64,000 nt of DNA, taken from assembly GCA_965249035.1 (NCBI GenBank), contig CBDFKV010000006.1:248001-312000 (forward strand), written 5' to 3'. Position numbers and translations under genes: made by a program. This DNA is from CBDFKV01 sp965249035 (GTDB taxonomy: Bacteria; Pseudomonadota; Gammaproteobacteria; Arenicellales; Poriferihabitantaceae). Shown piece by piece: positions 9,086 through 18,388 of this stretch (within the stretch, counting starts at the first letter, position 1; each line of letters starts with the position of its first letter). The notes below the pieces were generated by a model. That model worked only from the letters and a program-made list of their open reading frames with translations, was not told the origin of the DNA and ran no database searches.

Positions 9086-10513
9086 TCAGCCCCAATGCAG
9101 CGTCTTGATTTCTTGATAATCCTCAAGCCCCCAAAGCCCTCCCTCACGGCCGTTTCCTGATTGCTTATACCCACCGAACGGCGAACCATAGTTGTATTCA
9201 CCGCCATTGATATGGACGGCGCCGGCGCGTAAGCGGGTCGCAATTCGATTGGCTCGATCCGCGTCACCCGTCTGAAGGTAGGCTGCCAGACCATAGGGTG
9301 TATCGTTTGCCAATCGCACCGCCTCGTCCTCATCTTCGAACGGGATGATCACCAATACCGGCCCAAAGATCTCTTCTCGGGCAATACGCATGTCGTTGTG
9401 CACATCACAGAAGATTGTTGGGTGAACGAACCAACCGGTTGAAAAGCCCTCGGGCTTACCAGTACCACCGATCAATACTCGCGCACCTTCATCGATACCT
9501 ACCTGAATCATCGTCTGGACGCGAGCATACTGAATTTTGTCGAACAACGGCCCAATGTGATCGCCCTCACTCGCAGGATCGCCAATCTCAGTTGCTTGCG
9601 CCGCACGCTTGGCTATTGCCAAGGCTTCGTCATAGCAAGCGCGTTCGACAAGCATCCTGGTTGGCGCATCGCAGGATTGGCCGGTATTGTAAAAGCATTC
9701 ATGCACACTGGCGGTGATGCGTGCTTCGATATCACAATCGGCAAAAATAAGATTCGGCGATTTGCCGCCTAGCTCTAAGGTGATACGTTTGACTGTCGCG
9801 GCTGCATTGCGTGCAACGTCGGTGCCCGCGCGGGTTGAGCCAGTGAACGAGACCATCTGGATGTCTGGGTGGCGTGCAAGTGCCGCGCCAACCGTTGGCC
9901 CATCACCATTAACCAGATTAAATACACCCTTTGGGTAGCCAGCTTCATGAATGATCTCAGTGTAAATTGTTGCTGAAATTGGCGTGTGCTCGGATGGTTT
10001 GAGTATACACGTCGATCCCGTCGCCAGCGCTGGGATCACCTTCAGCGCTATCTGGTTCACCGGCCAGTTCCAAGGCGTAATTAAACCGCAAATACCAATC
10101 GCCTCGCGTACGATAACATCGCCATTCGATAAGGTTTCGCGCTCAGATTGGGAGCGCAGCGCAGCAATGAACCCCTCTAAGTGTCCGATCGCAGCATCAG
10201 CCTGTGCAGCTCGTGACATGGTGATGGGAGCACCCATCTCAAGCGTCATCGCCTGGGCCAAATCCTCAAGCCTAGTTCGCGTCACCGCCAACAAGTTTTC
10301 AAGCAACTGCAGCCGTTCCTGTTTGGTTGTCTGAGAGAACGCATCAAATGCTTTACGCGCCGCTGCGACCGCCCTATCCACATCAGCTTCATTCCCAAGA
10401 GTGATAGTACCCACCTGCTGTTCCGATGCCGGATTCATTACCGGAAATTCCGTTCTCGACAATGGCGTCACCCACTCGCCATCAAGGTAAAACTTGCTCA
10501 AGTTCTTGATCAT
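9086..10513 (-). CDS. NAD(P)-dependent aldehyde dehydrogenase
   Basis: 475 residues, full length. Visible motifs are NWPVNQIALKVIPALATG, the Rossmann FTGSTRAGTDVA, LELGGKSPNLIF, the catalytic cysteine in YNTGQSCDAPTRM and the C-terminal SPFGGYKQSGNGREGG. Its ATG overlaps the TGA of the upstream 3-hydroxyisobutyrate-dehydrogenase-like gene (ATGA at 10510-10513), so the two are translationally coupled. This argues for consecutive steps, an alcohol/aldehyde interconversion followed by oxidation to the acid. It is a different subfamily from the ALDH at 785-2230. Confidence 0.94.
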   Translation of the reverse strand: MIKNLSKFYLDGEWVTPLSRTEFPVMNPASEQQVGTITLGNEADVDRAVAAARKAFDAFSQTTKQERLQLLENLLAVTRTRLEDLAQAMTLEMGAPITMSRAAQADAAIGHLEGFIAALRSQSERETLSNGDVIVREAIGICGLITPWNWPVNQIALKVIPALATGSTCILKPSEHTPISATIYTEIIHEAGYPKGVFNLVNGDGPTVGAALARHPDIQMVSFTGSTRAGTDVARNAAATVKRITLELGGKSPNLIFADCDIEARITASVHECFYNTGQSCDAPTRMLVERACYDEALAIAKRAAQATEIGDPASEGDHIGPLFDKIQYARVQTMIQVGIDEGARVLIGGTGKPEGFSTGWFVHPTIFCDVHNDMRIAREEIFGPVLVIIPFEDEDEAVRLANDTPYGLAAYLQTGDADRANRIATRLRAGAVHINGGEYNYGSPFGGYKQSGNGREGGLWGLEDYQEIKTLHWG

Positions 10514-11475
10514 TTGGCCGCCGCCTGTTTTGGTATCACTTCGTAGCCGGGTTGCTCAGGTTCATCGTCAACCATCTCGGAGGGGAAGCCGTTGGCACGA
10601 ACATCAAGACCAGTCGCCTCTTCCAGCCGTTTGATGATGTTCGGCGAAAACTCACGCGGGCCGAAACGCTCAGCACCGTCTTTGAATATCTCGATCATAA
10701 GCGGGTTCATTTCAAGCGGCACACCGGCACGATCAGCAACCGCCTGAAACAGGCCAATATCCTTCAACACCAGGTCCATCGTAAAGTTGATATCTCGTGA
10801 GCCGTTCAAAATGACCTGACTCTCGGTTTCGTGCACAAACGAGTTGCCTGAGCTTATCCGCAGCGCTTCGTAGGTCGTAGCCAAATCCATCCCCGCCGCT
10901 TTTGCTGTTACTAAAGCCTCACAACAGGTGATTAGATTAGCCGTCGCAAGGAAATTGCTAATGACTTTCAGAACCGATGCTGAGCCAAGCGGGCCGGTGT
11001 GCAATACGCGACGGCCCAAGGTTGTGAGCACCGGCAAAATACGCTCGAACACATCGCGCTCGCCCCCCGCAAAAATAGCAATATTACCGGTTGCCGCCCG
11101 ATGGCAGCCGCCCGAGACCGGACAGTCGACCGCTGCCCCACCATTAGCAATAACCATCGCGCCGAGCCGTTTAACTTCAGCCTCATCAGTGGTCGACATC
11201 TCAGCCCATATCTTCCCAGGCCCCATTTCGGATAAGATGCCGCCAGCGCCCTCAAGCACTTCAGCAGAGGCCACGGGATTAGGCAAACACGTAATCATTA
11301 GATCGCAGTTCGCGGTCATCTGCGCCGGAGTTTCTCCCTGTTTCGCGCCTTGATCGAGAAACGGCTGCATCATGACAGGATTCAAATCGTGAACCGTCAG
11401 ATCATGACCGTTGCGCAGTAAACTGCCAGCCAATTTCGCCCCGACATTGCCAAGACCAATAAACCCAATTTTCAT
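10510..11475 (-). CDS. 3-hydroxyisobutyrate dehydrogenase-family NAD(P)-dependent oxidoreductase
   Basis: 321 residues. The N-terminus is a Rossmann fold with GFIGLGNVGAKLAGSLL (GxGxxG). Next are the substrate loop DCPVSGGCHRA and the catalytic lysine region VLKVISNFLATANL. Family members are beta-hydroxyacid dehydrogenases, glyoxylate reductases and imine reductases. The gene is coupled to the downstream ALDH by a 4-bp overlap and is preceded by the UroD-like gene on the same strand. The substrate is likely a small hydroxy acid or semialdehyde. Confidence 0.9.
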   Translation of the reverse strand: MKIGFIGLGNVGAKLAGSLLRNGHDLTVHDLNPVMMQPFLDQGAKQGETPAQMTANCDLMITCLPNPVASAEVLEGAGGILSEMGPGKIWAEMSTTDEAEVKRLGAMVIANGGAAVDCPVSGGCHRAATGNIAIFAGGERDVFERILPVLTTLGRRVLHTGPLGSASVLKVISNFLATANLITCCEALVTAKAAGMDLATTYEALRISSGNSFVHETESQVILNGSRDINFTMDLVLKDIGLFQAVADRAGVPLEMNPLMIEIFKDGAERFGPREFSPNIIKRLEEATGLDVRANGFPSEMVDDEPEQPGYEVIPKQAAAK

Positions 11476-11544
11476 ATCACGACCCCGCTTTAATGGTTAA
11501 TATTTTAAGATACGATTGGAAAGGTAGAACAATCTTATGCTGCC

Positions 11545-12906
11545 TCAAAGATCAAACGTGCCGTGCCTGAGAGCAGTCGCCACAATGATTTCAATGAGAT
11601 CCAGGCTTGACTCACCACTTATGTCTTCAAAATAGATGTTCCCGGGCCAGGGTGGCTCGCGTAAATCATAGCCATTATTGGCAATGGCTTTAGCCACTGT
11701 TTTTATGGCTTCAACATACTCACTAGCCATCGCTTCGATATTCTGTTTTGCAAGCTTCCAATCGGCAACGCTATTACGGTCGATTAAAGTGGCTCCAATT
11801 CCGATAAATAGCGGTACATTTTCTTTTATTGCTTTGTCAACGTAATAAGAAACCGGCACTCGGTCTTCTGCTAGACGGATGACAAAATCTGGGCAGACAC
11901 CATGCTTTAGATCAAACAAAGTATCAATATCAATTTTTGGGGTTAATTGACCCACTTGTTTACTCGTTCGGCGTCGCCTTGAAGACGAATTCGACTGTCC
12001 TTTACCAGCTTGAGTGACATAATCACCACGATAGTTAGCATCATAAACGCGGCGACCCCAGGAATTCTCGTCAATGAGTCGTTTAATGGCGCGAATCGCG
12101 ATATTTTTACAGTTTTCAGGGCCGATAAAAAAGGGCGCTCCTGAAGCATCAGCAAGCTCAACCCATCCTTTGGGGTATTGATTAAAAAAGTGATCCATCC
12201 ACGGTCGGAAAACCCGGTCTACCAGCAAATCAATGAAATTATCAACAAGCTCTGGCTCATCTCTAATGGCATTGATGAGAGGTTCCTGCCCATAAAGGTC
12301 GGCAGCTAGACTATAAGGTCCTGACAGATGCAATACAGGTTCAAACCCGGTTAACTGTTGGTAACATGCTGTCACTTCATCAAGTAGTTTAGGAATACCC
12401 GTATTCCAATCGGGTGTTTGTATAATATCTTGCCAATTACTACGGTTAGCCATTGGGTTTTCCGGATCGGTGCCGGGAGAATATTTATCCGAATAGATCA
12501 TCGCTTGGCCGAGAGCCTCAGCCGTAAACCCGTAACATGGCCAGCTGACATAGAGTTTGGGCATGCCCAGGAGTCGTTGGGCCATTAGTTGCGCTCGCAC
12601 CAAACGCTGCGCATCTTCTGTATAAAACTCCTTGGCGGTTAAGCCATACAATTGATGCATCACCGTTAGCATCATCAAATCTACAGGCCCACAGACGTGT
12701 ACTGAATCTTCTGGTGGGATCCATTTGAAAATATCGTCGTATTTTCCTTCAAAAGTGGCATCCAAAATGTCCTTGAGCCGCTTGGTAGCCTCGGGTTCGT
12801 TATTTTGCCAATTCGCCAGTAAGCGGCTGCCCGCAGGAAACTTGAGCTCATTAAAGGGCGGGGCTTCTGGCATGAATTTGGGCGAATTAACCGAAGACTT
12901 TATCAA
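11545..12906 (-). CDS. Uroporphyrinogen decarboxylase (UroD/MtaA)-family protein
   Basis: 453 residues. Segments such as EPVLHLSGPYSLAADLYG, LADASGAPFFIGPE and VPLFIGIGATL match the UroD/MtaA/CmuA barrel. In methyl-transfer systems this family moves methyl groups from a corrinoid to a thiol or folate carrier, which fits the two MttB-like neighbours. It contains an unusual arginine/serine-rich patch (SNSSSRRRRTSK), probably a surface loop. The frame can begin at TTG 12906, which has AGAGG just upstream, or at ATG 12873, with no ribosome site. The longer start is preferred with some doubt. Confidence 0.8.
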   Translation of the reverse strand: MIKSSVNSPKFMPEAPPFNELKFPAGSRLLANWQNNEPEATKRLKDILDATFEGKYDDIFKWIPPEDSVHVCGPVDLMMLTVMHQLYGLTAKEFYTEDAQRLVRAQLMAQRLLGMPKLYVSWPCYGFTAEALGQAMIYSDKYSPGTDPENPMANRSNWQDIIQTPDWNTGIPKLLDEVTACYQQLTGFEPVLHLSGPYSLAADLYGQEPLINAIRDEPELVDNFIDLLVDRVFRPWMDHFFNQYPKGWVELADASGAPFFIGPENCKNIAIRAIKRLIDENSWGRRVYDANYRGDYVTQAGKGQSNSSSRRRRTSKQVGQLTPKIDIDTLFDLKHGVCPDFVIRLAEDRVPVSYYVDKAIKENVPLFIGIGATLIDRNSVADWKLAKQNIEAMASEYVEAIKTVAKAIANNGYDLREPPWPGNIYFEDISGESSLDLIEIIVATALRHGTFDL

Positions 12907-13020
12907 TATCTTGCCTCTTTGTGCGCCAACGGGACAAACCTGCTTCTAACATCGATCAGTTAAAGCCGCTCATCTAAGCGAGCTTTCCATCAAGCTTTGC
13001 GCGCCCAAAGAACATCGGGG

Positions 13021-15459
13021 CTACATCCGTGAGCGTGAAGCGTTCGCGTCCCAAACCGGTTGATCCAGCACTTTGGCTTGACGGCGCGCCCCAAATAGTT
13101 CTATTTCCAAAACGGTATCAACAGCAGCCAAATCGGTATTCACATACGCAAACCCCAGGCTTTTCTGTGTCGTGTGGCCATAGCCACCAGAAGTAGTGAT
13201 ACCCACCGTTTGGCCGTCATGGAAAACCGGCTCACCGCCTACTACGTCGCTATCTCCAGACTCCACCTCGAGATAAACCAATTTGATCTCAATGCCATTT
13301 AGGCGCTGTTCCTCACTTGCGGCACGACCTTTAAAATCTGTTTTTGACGCCGCATAAAAACGTTCCAGCCCCGCTTCAAAGATGCCGATTTCATTGGTGA
13401 GTTCAGCTCCCCAACCTTTGTAGGCTTTCTCCATGCGCAAGGAATTAACCGCGTAGGTACCAAAATTTGCGATATCAAAACTCTGCCCAGCTTGCCAGAT
13501 GGCATCGTATAAAGTAGCGAGTTGCTCCATGGGGCAGTGCAATTCCCACCCCAGTTCACCCACATAATTGACGCGCAAGGCCCGAACCGGAACGCCGGCA
13601 ACAGTGATTGCTTGCGCCGTTAACCAAGGAAATGCTGTATTCGATAAATCGGCGTCCGTTAACGGCGCCAGCACATCCCGCGTTCGTGGCCCCGCCACGG
13701 CTAACATGCCTAATGTATCGCTAACATTTTCGATGGTGACGTCTTCATCCTTGCGAATGCCTTGCTCTAGAATCGCTAAATCACGGTCTTCACAGGCGGC
13801 ACCTGACAGGACATAGTAATGGTCGTTGGCAAGTTTGGAAATGGTAGATTCACCATTTAGGCGTCCGTCGGCAGACAGGTAATGGCTTAAACTGATGCCG
13901 CCTTTGCGTCCCCCCACTTTGTTGGCACTGATACGATTCAAATACGCTTTAGCGTCTGCACCCCGAACGTCGTATTTGGCAAAACTGGTAAAATCCATCA
14001 CCCCGACGCGTTCGCGCACCGCACGGCATTCTTCCGCGACCACCGCAAAGGTATTGTTATGCCGAAAGCCTATATCTTCTTCACGCCCATCTAGCGAAAA
14101 CCATTTGGGACGCTCCCACCCATTGGCTTCGGTATAGACTGCCCCCATTGCCAGCAACCGGTCATAGAGTAGTGAGGTGCGAGCCTTGCGCGCAGCCGAT
14201 CGTTCTTCACCTGGCAAATGTAGCGCGTACATATGTTCGTAGTCCTGATGTGACTTGGCTTTGGTGTATTGACCCGGTGCATATCGCCCAAACCGGCGTG
14301 GGTCAACCCCTGCCATATTAATTTCAGCATCACCGTGGATCATCCATTGCGCCAGATACTTGCCCGAACCTGCTCCTGATGCGATGCCAATTGATGCGCC
14401 ATTACAGTGCCAGTAATTGACCAAACCCTCTGCTGGCCCCAGAAACGGATTAGCATCCGGGGTGTGAGGAATCGCGCCGCAGACCGTCCGCTTAATGCCG
14501 AGGTTTGCCCAGTTGGGCATGCGCTCCATCACCCGCTCTATATAGGGTAGTAAATTGTCAAAGTCGGGATTAAATAACTCGTATTCCGAATCCCATTCCG
14601 GCCAGCCATCGCGATGGGTCCAACATTCTTCCGATAACGCGGTTTCGTAAATCCCAATCAAAGCCGATTTTTGTTCCTGCCGATAATAAGCCGATGGGTA
14701 AGGGTCACGCATGACCGGCATTTCTTCTTCACTTTCCAGAAATTCCGGTACCGTTTCTGTGACGATATAGGTATGTTTCATGTTAGTGATCGGAATATCC
14801 GTACCCACCATCTGACTGACTTGTCGGGCATAACACCCCGCTGCATTCACGACCATCTCACAAGTAACAGTGCCGCTATCCGTCGTCACCTGCCAATCAC
14901 CAGAGGCCTTTTGCTCAATCGCGGTGACACGCTCACCGGTAATGGTTTTGGCACCGAGCGCTTCGGCGCCTTTGGCCATTGCGATGGTGATCCCAGCAGG
15001 ATCAACATGACCATCACTTTGGGTCCAAGCGCCTGCTATTACGCCTTCGGTCGTCACATTTGGGTTGATCTGCCGGATTTTAGCGGGGTCGATGATTTCA
15101 CAATCAAAACCAATCAACTTGCCAACCCCCGCAACCTTGCGGAACCAATCGACTTCAGCTTCAGTGCGCGCAAAACGAATCCCACCGCTTTGATGCCAGC
15201 TCACGTATTGCCCGGTCAGTTCTTCAAGCTGTGGATATAGCCGAATACCATAGTCATGGATTTTCGCCATATTGTAGTCGGCAATAAAACTTGGGCATTG
15301 GCCCGCCGCGTGCCAAGTTGAGCCGGATGTTAATTCGCCCTTTTCGATCAGCACACAATCCGTCCAGCCTTCAAGCGCCAGATGATAGAGCAAGCTACAA
15401 CCCATGACACCACCACCCACTATAACGACGCGTGCTTGCTCTGGTAGTTTAGTTGTCAT
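13021..15459 (-). CDS. Dimethylglycine/sarcosine dehydrogenase-like FAD enzyme with GcvT domain
   Basis: 812 residues in the order DAO-type FAD domain, FAO_M linker, GcvT aminomethyltransferase domain and GcvT C-terminal barrel. The dinucleotide motif is VVIVGGGVMGCSLLYHL (11-27). H50 in GSTWHAAG matches the histidine that carries FAD covalently in dimethylglycine and sarcosine dehydrogenases. The C-terminal half (NYVGELGWELHCP, LRMEKAYKGWGAEL) is the folate-binding part that captures the released one-carbon unit as 5,10-methylene-THF. It lies between the UroD-like and second MttB genes on the same strand. It is the clearest sign that the cluster handles N-methyl groups. Confidence 0.93.
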   Translation of the reverse strand: MTTKLPEQARVVIVGGGVMGCSLLYHLALEGWTDCVLIEKGELTSGSTWHAAGQCPSFIADYNMAKIHDYGIRLYPQLEELTGQYVSWHQSGGIRFARTEAEVDWFRKVAGVGKLIGFDCEIIDPAKIRQINPNVTTEGVIAGAWTQSDGHVDPAGITIAMAKGAEALGAKTITGERVTAIEQKASGDWQVTTDSGTVTCEMVVNAAGCYARQVSQMVGTDIPITNMKHTYIVTETVPEFLESEEEMPVMRDPYPSAYYRQEQKSALIGIYETALSEECWTHRDGWPEWDSEYELFNPDFDNLLPYIERVMERMPNWANLGIKRTVCGAIPHTPDANPFLGPAEGLVNYWHCNGASIGIASGAGSGKYLAQWMIHGDAEINMAGVDPRRFGRYAPGQYTKAKSHQDYEHMYALHLPGEERSAARKARTSLLYDRLLAMGAVYTEANGWERPKWFSLDGREEDIGFRHNNTFAVVAEECRAVRERVGVMDFTSFAKYDVRGADAKAYLNRISANKVGGRKGGISLSHYLSADGRLNGESTISKLANDHYYVLSGAACEDRDLAILEQGIRKDEDVTIENVSDTLGMLAVAGPRTRDVLAPLTDADLSNTAFPWLTAQAITVAGVPVRALRVNYVGELGWELHCPMEQLATLYDAIWQAGQSFDIANFGTYAVNSLRMEKAYKGWGAELTNEIGIFEAGLERFYAASKTDFKGRAASEEQRLNGIEIKLVYLEVESGDSDVVGGEPVFHDGQTVGITTSGGYGHTTQKSLGFAYVNTDLAAVDTVLEIELFGARRQAKVLDQPVWDANASRSRM

Positions 15460-15510
15460 TGTTATCTTCGCTATTAGTTTGATTTACGGGGTTGATTAGC
15501 TGACGGTTTA

Positions 15511-17076
15511 TTAGCCAGGCTTCATGGCTTTGCGTGGCAAACGGATATCGAATTTGGCGCGCAACTTCTTGTCAAGTTCATCGCTAATATGGCTCGGAAA
15601 ATGCTGCGCAAGTATCTCTTGGGTTCTCTCTCTTGCTGCACTATTAATCGGGTGCGAGCCGTATTCCTGCCATTCGGCCGGTGAGAAACGGTTGCCCACT
15701 TCAGGATATAGATAATCACACTGCATTCGAGAAATCGTGTCTTCATGGGCCAAAAAATGCTCGGGACCGTTACAAACCTCCGTAATGGTATCCAGCGCCA
15801 AGGTGGCGTCGTTAACTTCAATGCCGCGAATGCCGCGGTTGATCGCCCCCAGCATATCATTGTCGAGCGTGCAGCCTTCAAAGCTAAAGCCCATCAAGCT
15901 GCCTTGCATCCCAGCGGCTTCATAAACCAGATTGGCACCACTATGACCCGCTAAGGTGAGGGTATAGGCTTTTTCATAGCCCGATTGCGCATCCGGGATT
16001 TTAGAATCAGCCATCCCCGCAGCAATGCCGGTGGGCAAATTATAATATCGCCCCATCTGGCCACAAGCGGCAGACAAAATGGCTTGCTCGCCACTGCCAC
16101 CACTCATCGAGCCAGTACGCAGGTCGGAAATGAATGGCCAAGGTCCGATGATGCAGGGATGGCCAGGGATGATGGCGTTGACGTAAGCCAGGGCAGCAAG
16201 CGTTTCAGCAACTTCTTGGACCACCGCACCAGCGAGCGTGGCCGGGCTGGTTGCACCGGCCTGCCCTGCGGCTAACAACAAGATGGGCATTCCACCTTTC
16301 ACACAAACCTCAGTAACATCACAGGCGTCTTCGGCAAAACGAAGTGGTGGCACCACAAAACAGGAAGAAACACTGGCAAAAGGTCGTGCACGAAAGTTAG
16401 CTTCACCACCCGCAATGTCATACAACATGGCTAAACCTTGCTCAGCGTGCACAGGATCGACATAGCTCAAACCCACGTGCTTTTGCGTGCCACTAACTGC
16501 CGCATAGGTGGTGTTGAGATCCATCGGTGCGGGGTCTTCGATATCGCGTGCGACCATACAGCGTTGGAAAAAGTGAATGTGTTCAAGCTGATCAACCAGC
16601 CGCGCAGCATCATATAAATCTTGTACGGTCGATTCACGATACGCCCCTTGGTCAGGTAAGTCAGCGTGCGTTTTCCACTCATCGACTACGTGAACAGCAG
16701 CACCAGCAGTACCAAAATGGACTTTGTACCCACTGAGGTGCATATCATGCCTAGGGTCTTGCCCACACAAGGTAATGTCGCGTGCTGCGATTTGCATCGT
16801 ATGTTCAATCAGTTCGCGGGGGAATAGTAAACGACCCTCTTTGCTGAGTTTACCGCCAACGTTAAGTACGTATTCCTGGCAAGTCGGTGTTTGCCGAGTA
16901 AAGCCGACATTTTCGAGCAAATCAAAAATAGCGGCATCGACGCGCCGAACCTCATCGTCGGTGAACGGTTTGTACCTGCCACCAATCTGCCCAGGCCTAA
17001 CCGGGCGGTCTGCTTCCGGCAATGGTGCATTCCGAAGCGCTGTTCGTGCGGCTCTGCCGCCAGATCGTCTTGCCAT
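15511..17076 (-). CDS. Second MttB-family methyltransferase, non-pyrrolysine
   Basis: 521 residues from the ATG at 17076, chosen over a GTG at 17085 because a TAGGTG ribosome site sits at proper distance. The start (ARRSGGRAARTALRNAPLP) and the core segments GPWPFISDLRTGSMSGGSGE and NLVYEAAGMQGSLMGFSFEG are typical of the large bacterial MttB-like group. No internal TAG is present, so no pyrrolysine. It begins a leftward series MttB, DMGDH-like, UroD-like, HIBADH-like and ALDH with short gaps, which looks like one operon. Its relation to the MttB paralogue at 6061 is not a simple tandem duplication, as the two differ over most of their length. Confidence 0.9.
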   Translation of the reverse strand: MARRSGGRAARTALRNAPLPEADRPVRPGQIGGRYKPFTDDEVRRVDAAIFDLLENVGFTRQTPTCQEYVLNVGGKLSKEGRLLFPRELIEHTMQIAARDITLCGQDPRHDMHLSGYKVHFGTAGAAVHVVDEWKTHADLPDQGAYRESTVQDLYDAARLVDQLEHIHFFQRCMVARDIEDPAPMDLNTTYAAVSGTQKHVGLSYVDPVHAEQGLAMLYDIAGGEANFRARPFASVSSCFVVPPLRFAEDACDVTEVCVKGGMPILLLAAGQAGATSPATLAGAVVQEVAETLAALAYVNAIIPGHPCIIGPWPFISDLRTGSMSGGSGEQAILSAACGQMGRYYNLPTGIAAGMADSKIPDAQSGYEKAYTLTLAGHSGANLVYEAAGMQGSLMGFSFEGCTLDNDMLGAINRGIRGIEVNDATLALDTITEVCNGPEHFLAHEDTISRMQCDYLYPEVGNRFSPAEWQEYGSHPINSAARERTQEILAQHFPSHISDELDKKLRAKFDIRLPRKAMKPG

Positions 17077-17558
17077 GCTGTTCACCTACGATGCCTAATT
17101 CGGAATCAATATGGAGCAATACTCATCACAGCAACGCAAGCGGTGCGACTACTAATTATACTGGCGCGACCCCCCGGCAGCATTAGGCTTGGGCTGGGTA
17201 CCGTTACCCGCTTTGGAATAATGTGGTTTGATTATGGCTACTAGCTCACCCCAAGGCACAACTTAATCCCTCTGGTTGAAATACCTCTCGTTCTTGGTGA
17301 GCCTTTGTTGGTGGAAGCCTATAATCTGCAAAACGTATGTTGTTGAGACAAAATTAGATTTCTATGTGAGATTTCTTAGGTTGGGCTTCAACTATTCATA
17401 GCCTGGACAGAGATTTTCTAAACAAACATAATAGGCGTTTAAGTCGCTTAACGGCATAGGCATAAAACTTCATGATATACTGAAATATCAATTTCGGCAT
17501 GAGGAAAATAACACTCATGGGTAAGCAAGCAAGTGAATTTTGCCGGTGGTTATCAAAG
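17077..17558. other. Intergenic region upstream of the MttB operon, no gene seen
   Basis: About 480 bp with no supported gene. It should hold the promoter of the leftward operon starting at 17076 and forms the junction between the catabolic cluster and the RAYT/repeat patch. A long antisense frame through 17396-17851 was judged spurious. Confidence 0.5.
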
Positions 17559-17578
17559 GAGTCTGACCCCATTGGTTT
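17559..17578 (-). repeat. RAYT-type repeat, inverted copy
   Basis: GAGTCTGACCCCATTGGTTT, the exact reverse complement of the repeat that occurs several times at 18155-18345. It introduces an in-frame TGA at 17564 that closes the toxin-like frame on its right. Confidence 0.85.
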
Positions 17579-17797
17579 CCAAATTACGAATTCACAACCG
17601 CAGATACCGCTTCTCAAACGTTGGGTACATCGAGCCAAATAGGAGGAAGTGTTAATATTGGACCATGGGTAATAGAGGGTGGAATAATTCGTGGTTCCGA
17701 TTACTGGGGTTTCTTTTTCGGTGGAGGAGTTGGCAAGGGACCAGCTCCGGTAAGTGGTAGCACTTACACAACAAACACAGAATTGATTTATGATTAG
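17567..17797 (+). pseudogene. Remnant of a secreted/toxin-like protein C-terminus
   Basis: An open frame of 76 codons without a start, closed on the left by the TGA inside the inverted repeat. It reads through glycine-rich segments such as GGSVNIGPWVIEGG and YWGFFFGGGVGKGPAP and stops at 17797. The glycine-rich tail is reminiscent of RHS/polymorphic-toxin C-termini, but I cannot assign a family. The stop overlaps by 8 bp the start of a small membrane-protein gene, a layout common in toxin-immunity pairs. The body of the gene is absent. Confidence 0.4.
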
Positions 17798-18155
17798 TAT
17801 TGAATTACTTTGCAAGAATTCTGAATATTTTTTCCCTTTTCTAATTGGCACCGCCTGGCTGGCTGCGTTAATAAAAATGATTCTTATGCAAATTTATTTC
17901 AGAAAAATAAAAGAGCAATCCTCAGTAGAATATAAAAAACTCCTGGGATACAGAAAAGATAGCTGGCTAGACAGAGGAAACTATTTAACCGATGGTCCAA
18001 TCACCATCAATTTGTACAAGTATATATATAGTGGAAATGCTAATTGGTTGATTGGTAAAAATAAACATGCTTTTTTCAAATTATTATTACTAACTATCAT
18101 TGTATGTTTTGCCTTGGTATTTTGTAACTTACTCGCCCAGATATATTGCTCTTAG
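17790..18155 (+). CDS. Small two-helix membrane protein, possible immunity protein
   Basis: 121 residues with hydrophobic segments near 17-34 (FLIGTAWLAALIKMILM) and near 95-115 (FFKLLLLTIIVCFALVF), and a charged middle. No family is recognised. It overlaps the stop of the toxin-like remnant, and its own stop TAG abuts the first direct repeat copy. Position and size suggest an orphan immunity protein or similar. That is inference from arrangement only. Confidence 0.55.
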   Translation: MISIELLCKNSEYFFPFLIGTAWLAALIKMILMQIYFRKIKEQSSVEYKKLLGYRKDSWLDRGNYLTDGPITINLYKYIYSGNANWLIGKNKHAFFKLLLLTIIVCFALVFCNLLAQIYCS

Positions 18156-18384
18156 AAACCAATGGGGTCAGACTCGATTGGTTTTGTTGGCTGACCTTGT
18201 TAGGAAACCAATGGGGTCAGACTCGATTGATTTGCTCGACTAATCCTGTTAGCGTAAGCTGATTCCAACAATCAGACAAATACTGACAAAACCAATGGGG
18301 TCAGACTCGATTGATTTGATCGAAACCAATGGGGTCAGACTCGATTGATTTGCTCGACTAATCCTGTTAGCGTAAGCTGATTTC
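18155..18384 (+). repeat. Cluster of four direct AAACCAATGGGGTCAGACTC repeats
   Basis: Copies of AAACCAATGGGGTCAGACTC followed by GATTGATTTG (the first has GATTGGTTTTG) begin near 18156, 18204, 18289 and 18323. A companion segment, CTCGACTAATCCTGTTAGCG followed by TAAGCTGATT, is present twice (about 18235 and 18355). The piece at 18261-18284 also resembles the sequence just upstream of the second RAYT gene (19676-19698). This GGGGTCAGACTC repeat type goes with REP-associated tyrosine transposases. Confidence 0.85.
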
Positions 18385-18388
18385 TAGT

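Noticed and set aside
6061..17076. Pyrrolysine-containing MttB
   Set aside because: Both MttB frames are open with no internal TAG, and no pyl genes are seen.
17517..17642. 41-codon frame running through the inverted repeat
   Set aside because: It reads across the repeat and the remnant in a different frame; likely chance.
17396..17851. 151-codon leftward frame
   Set aside because: It runs antisense through the repeat, the toxin-like remnant and the start of the small membrane protein, and its text is low in protein-like features.
18155..18384. Repeat cluster as a CRISPR array
   Set aside because: Spacing is irregular, units carry extra companion repeats and no cas genes are present; RAYT genes adjoin.
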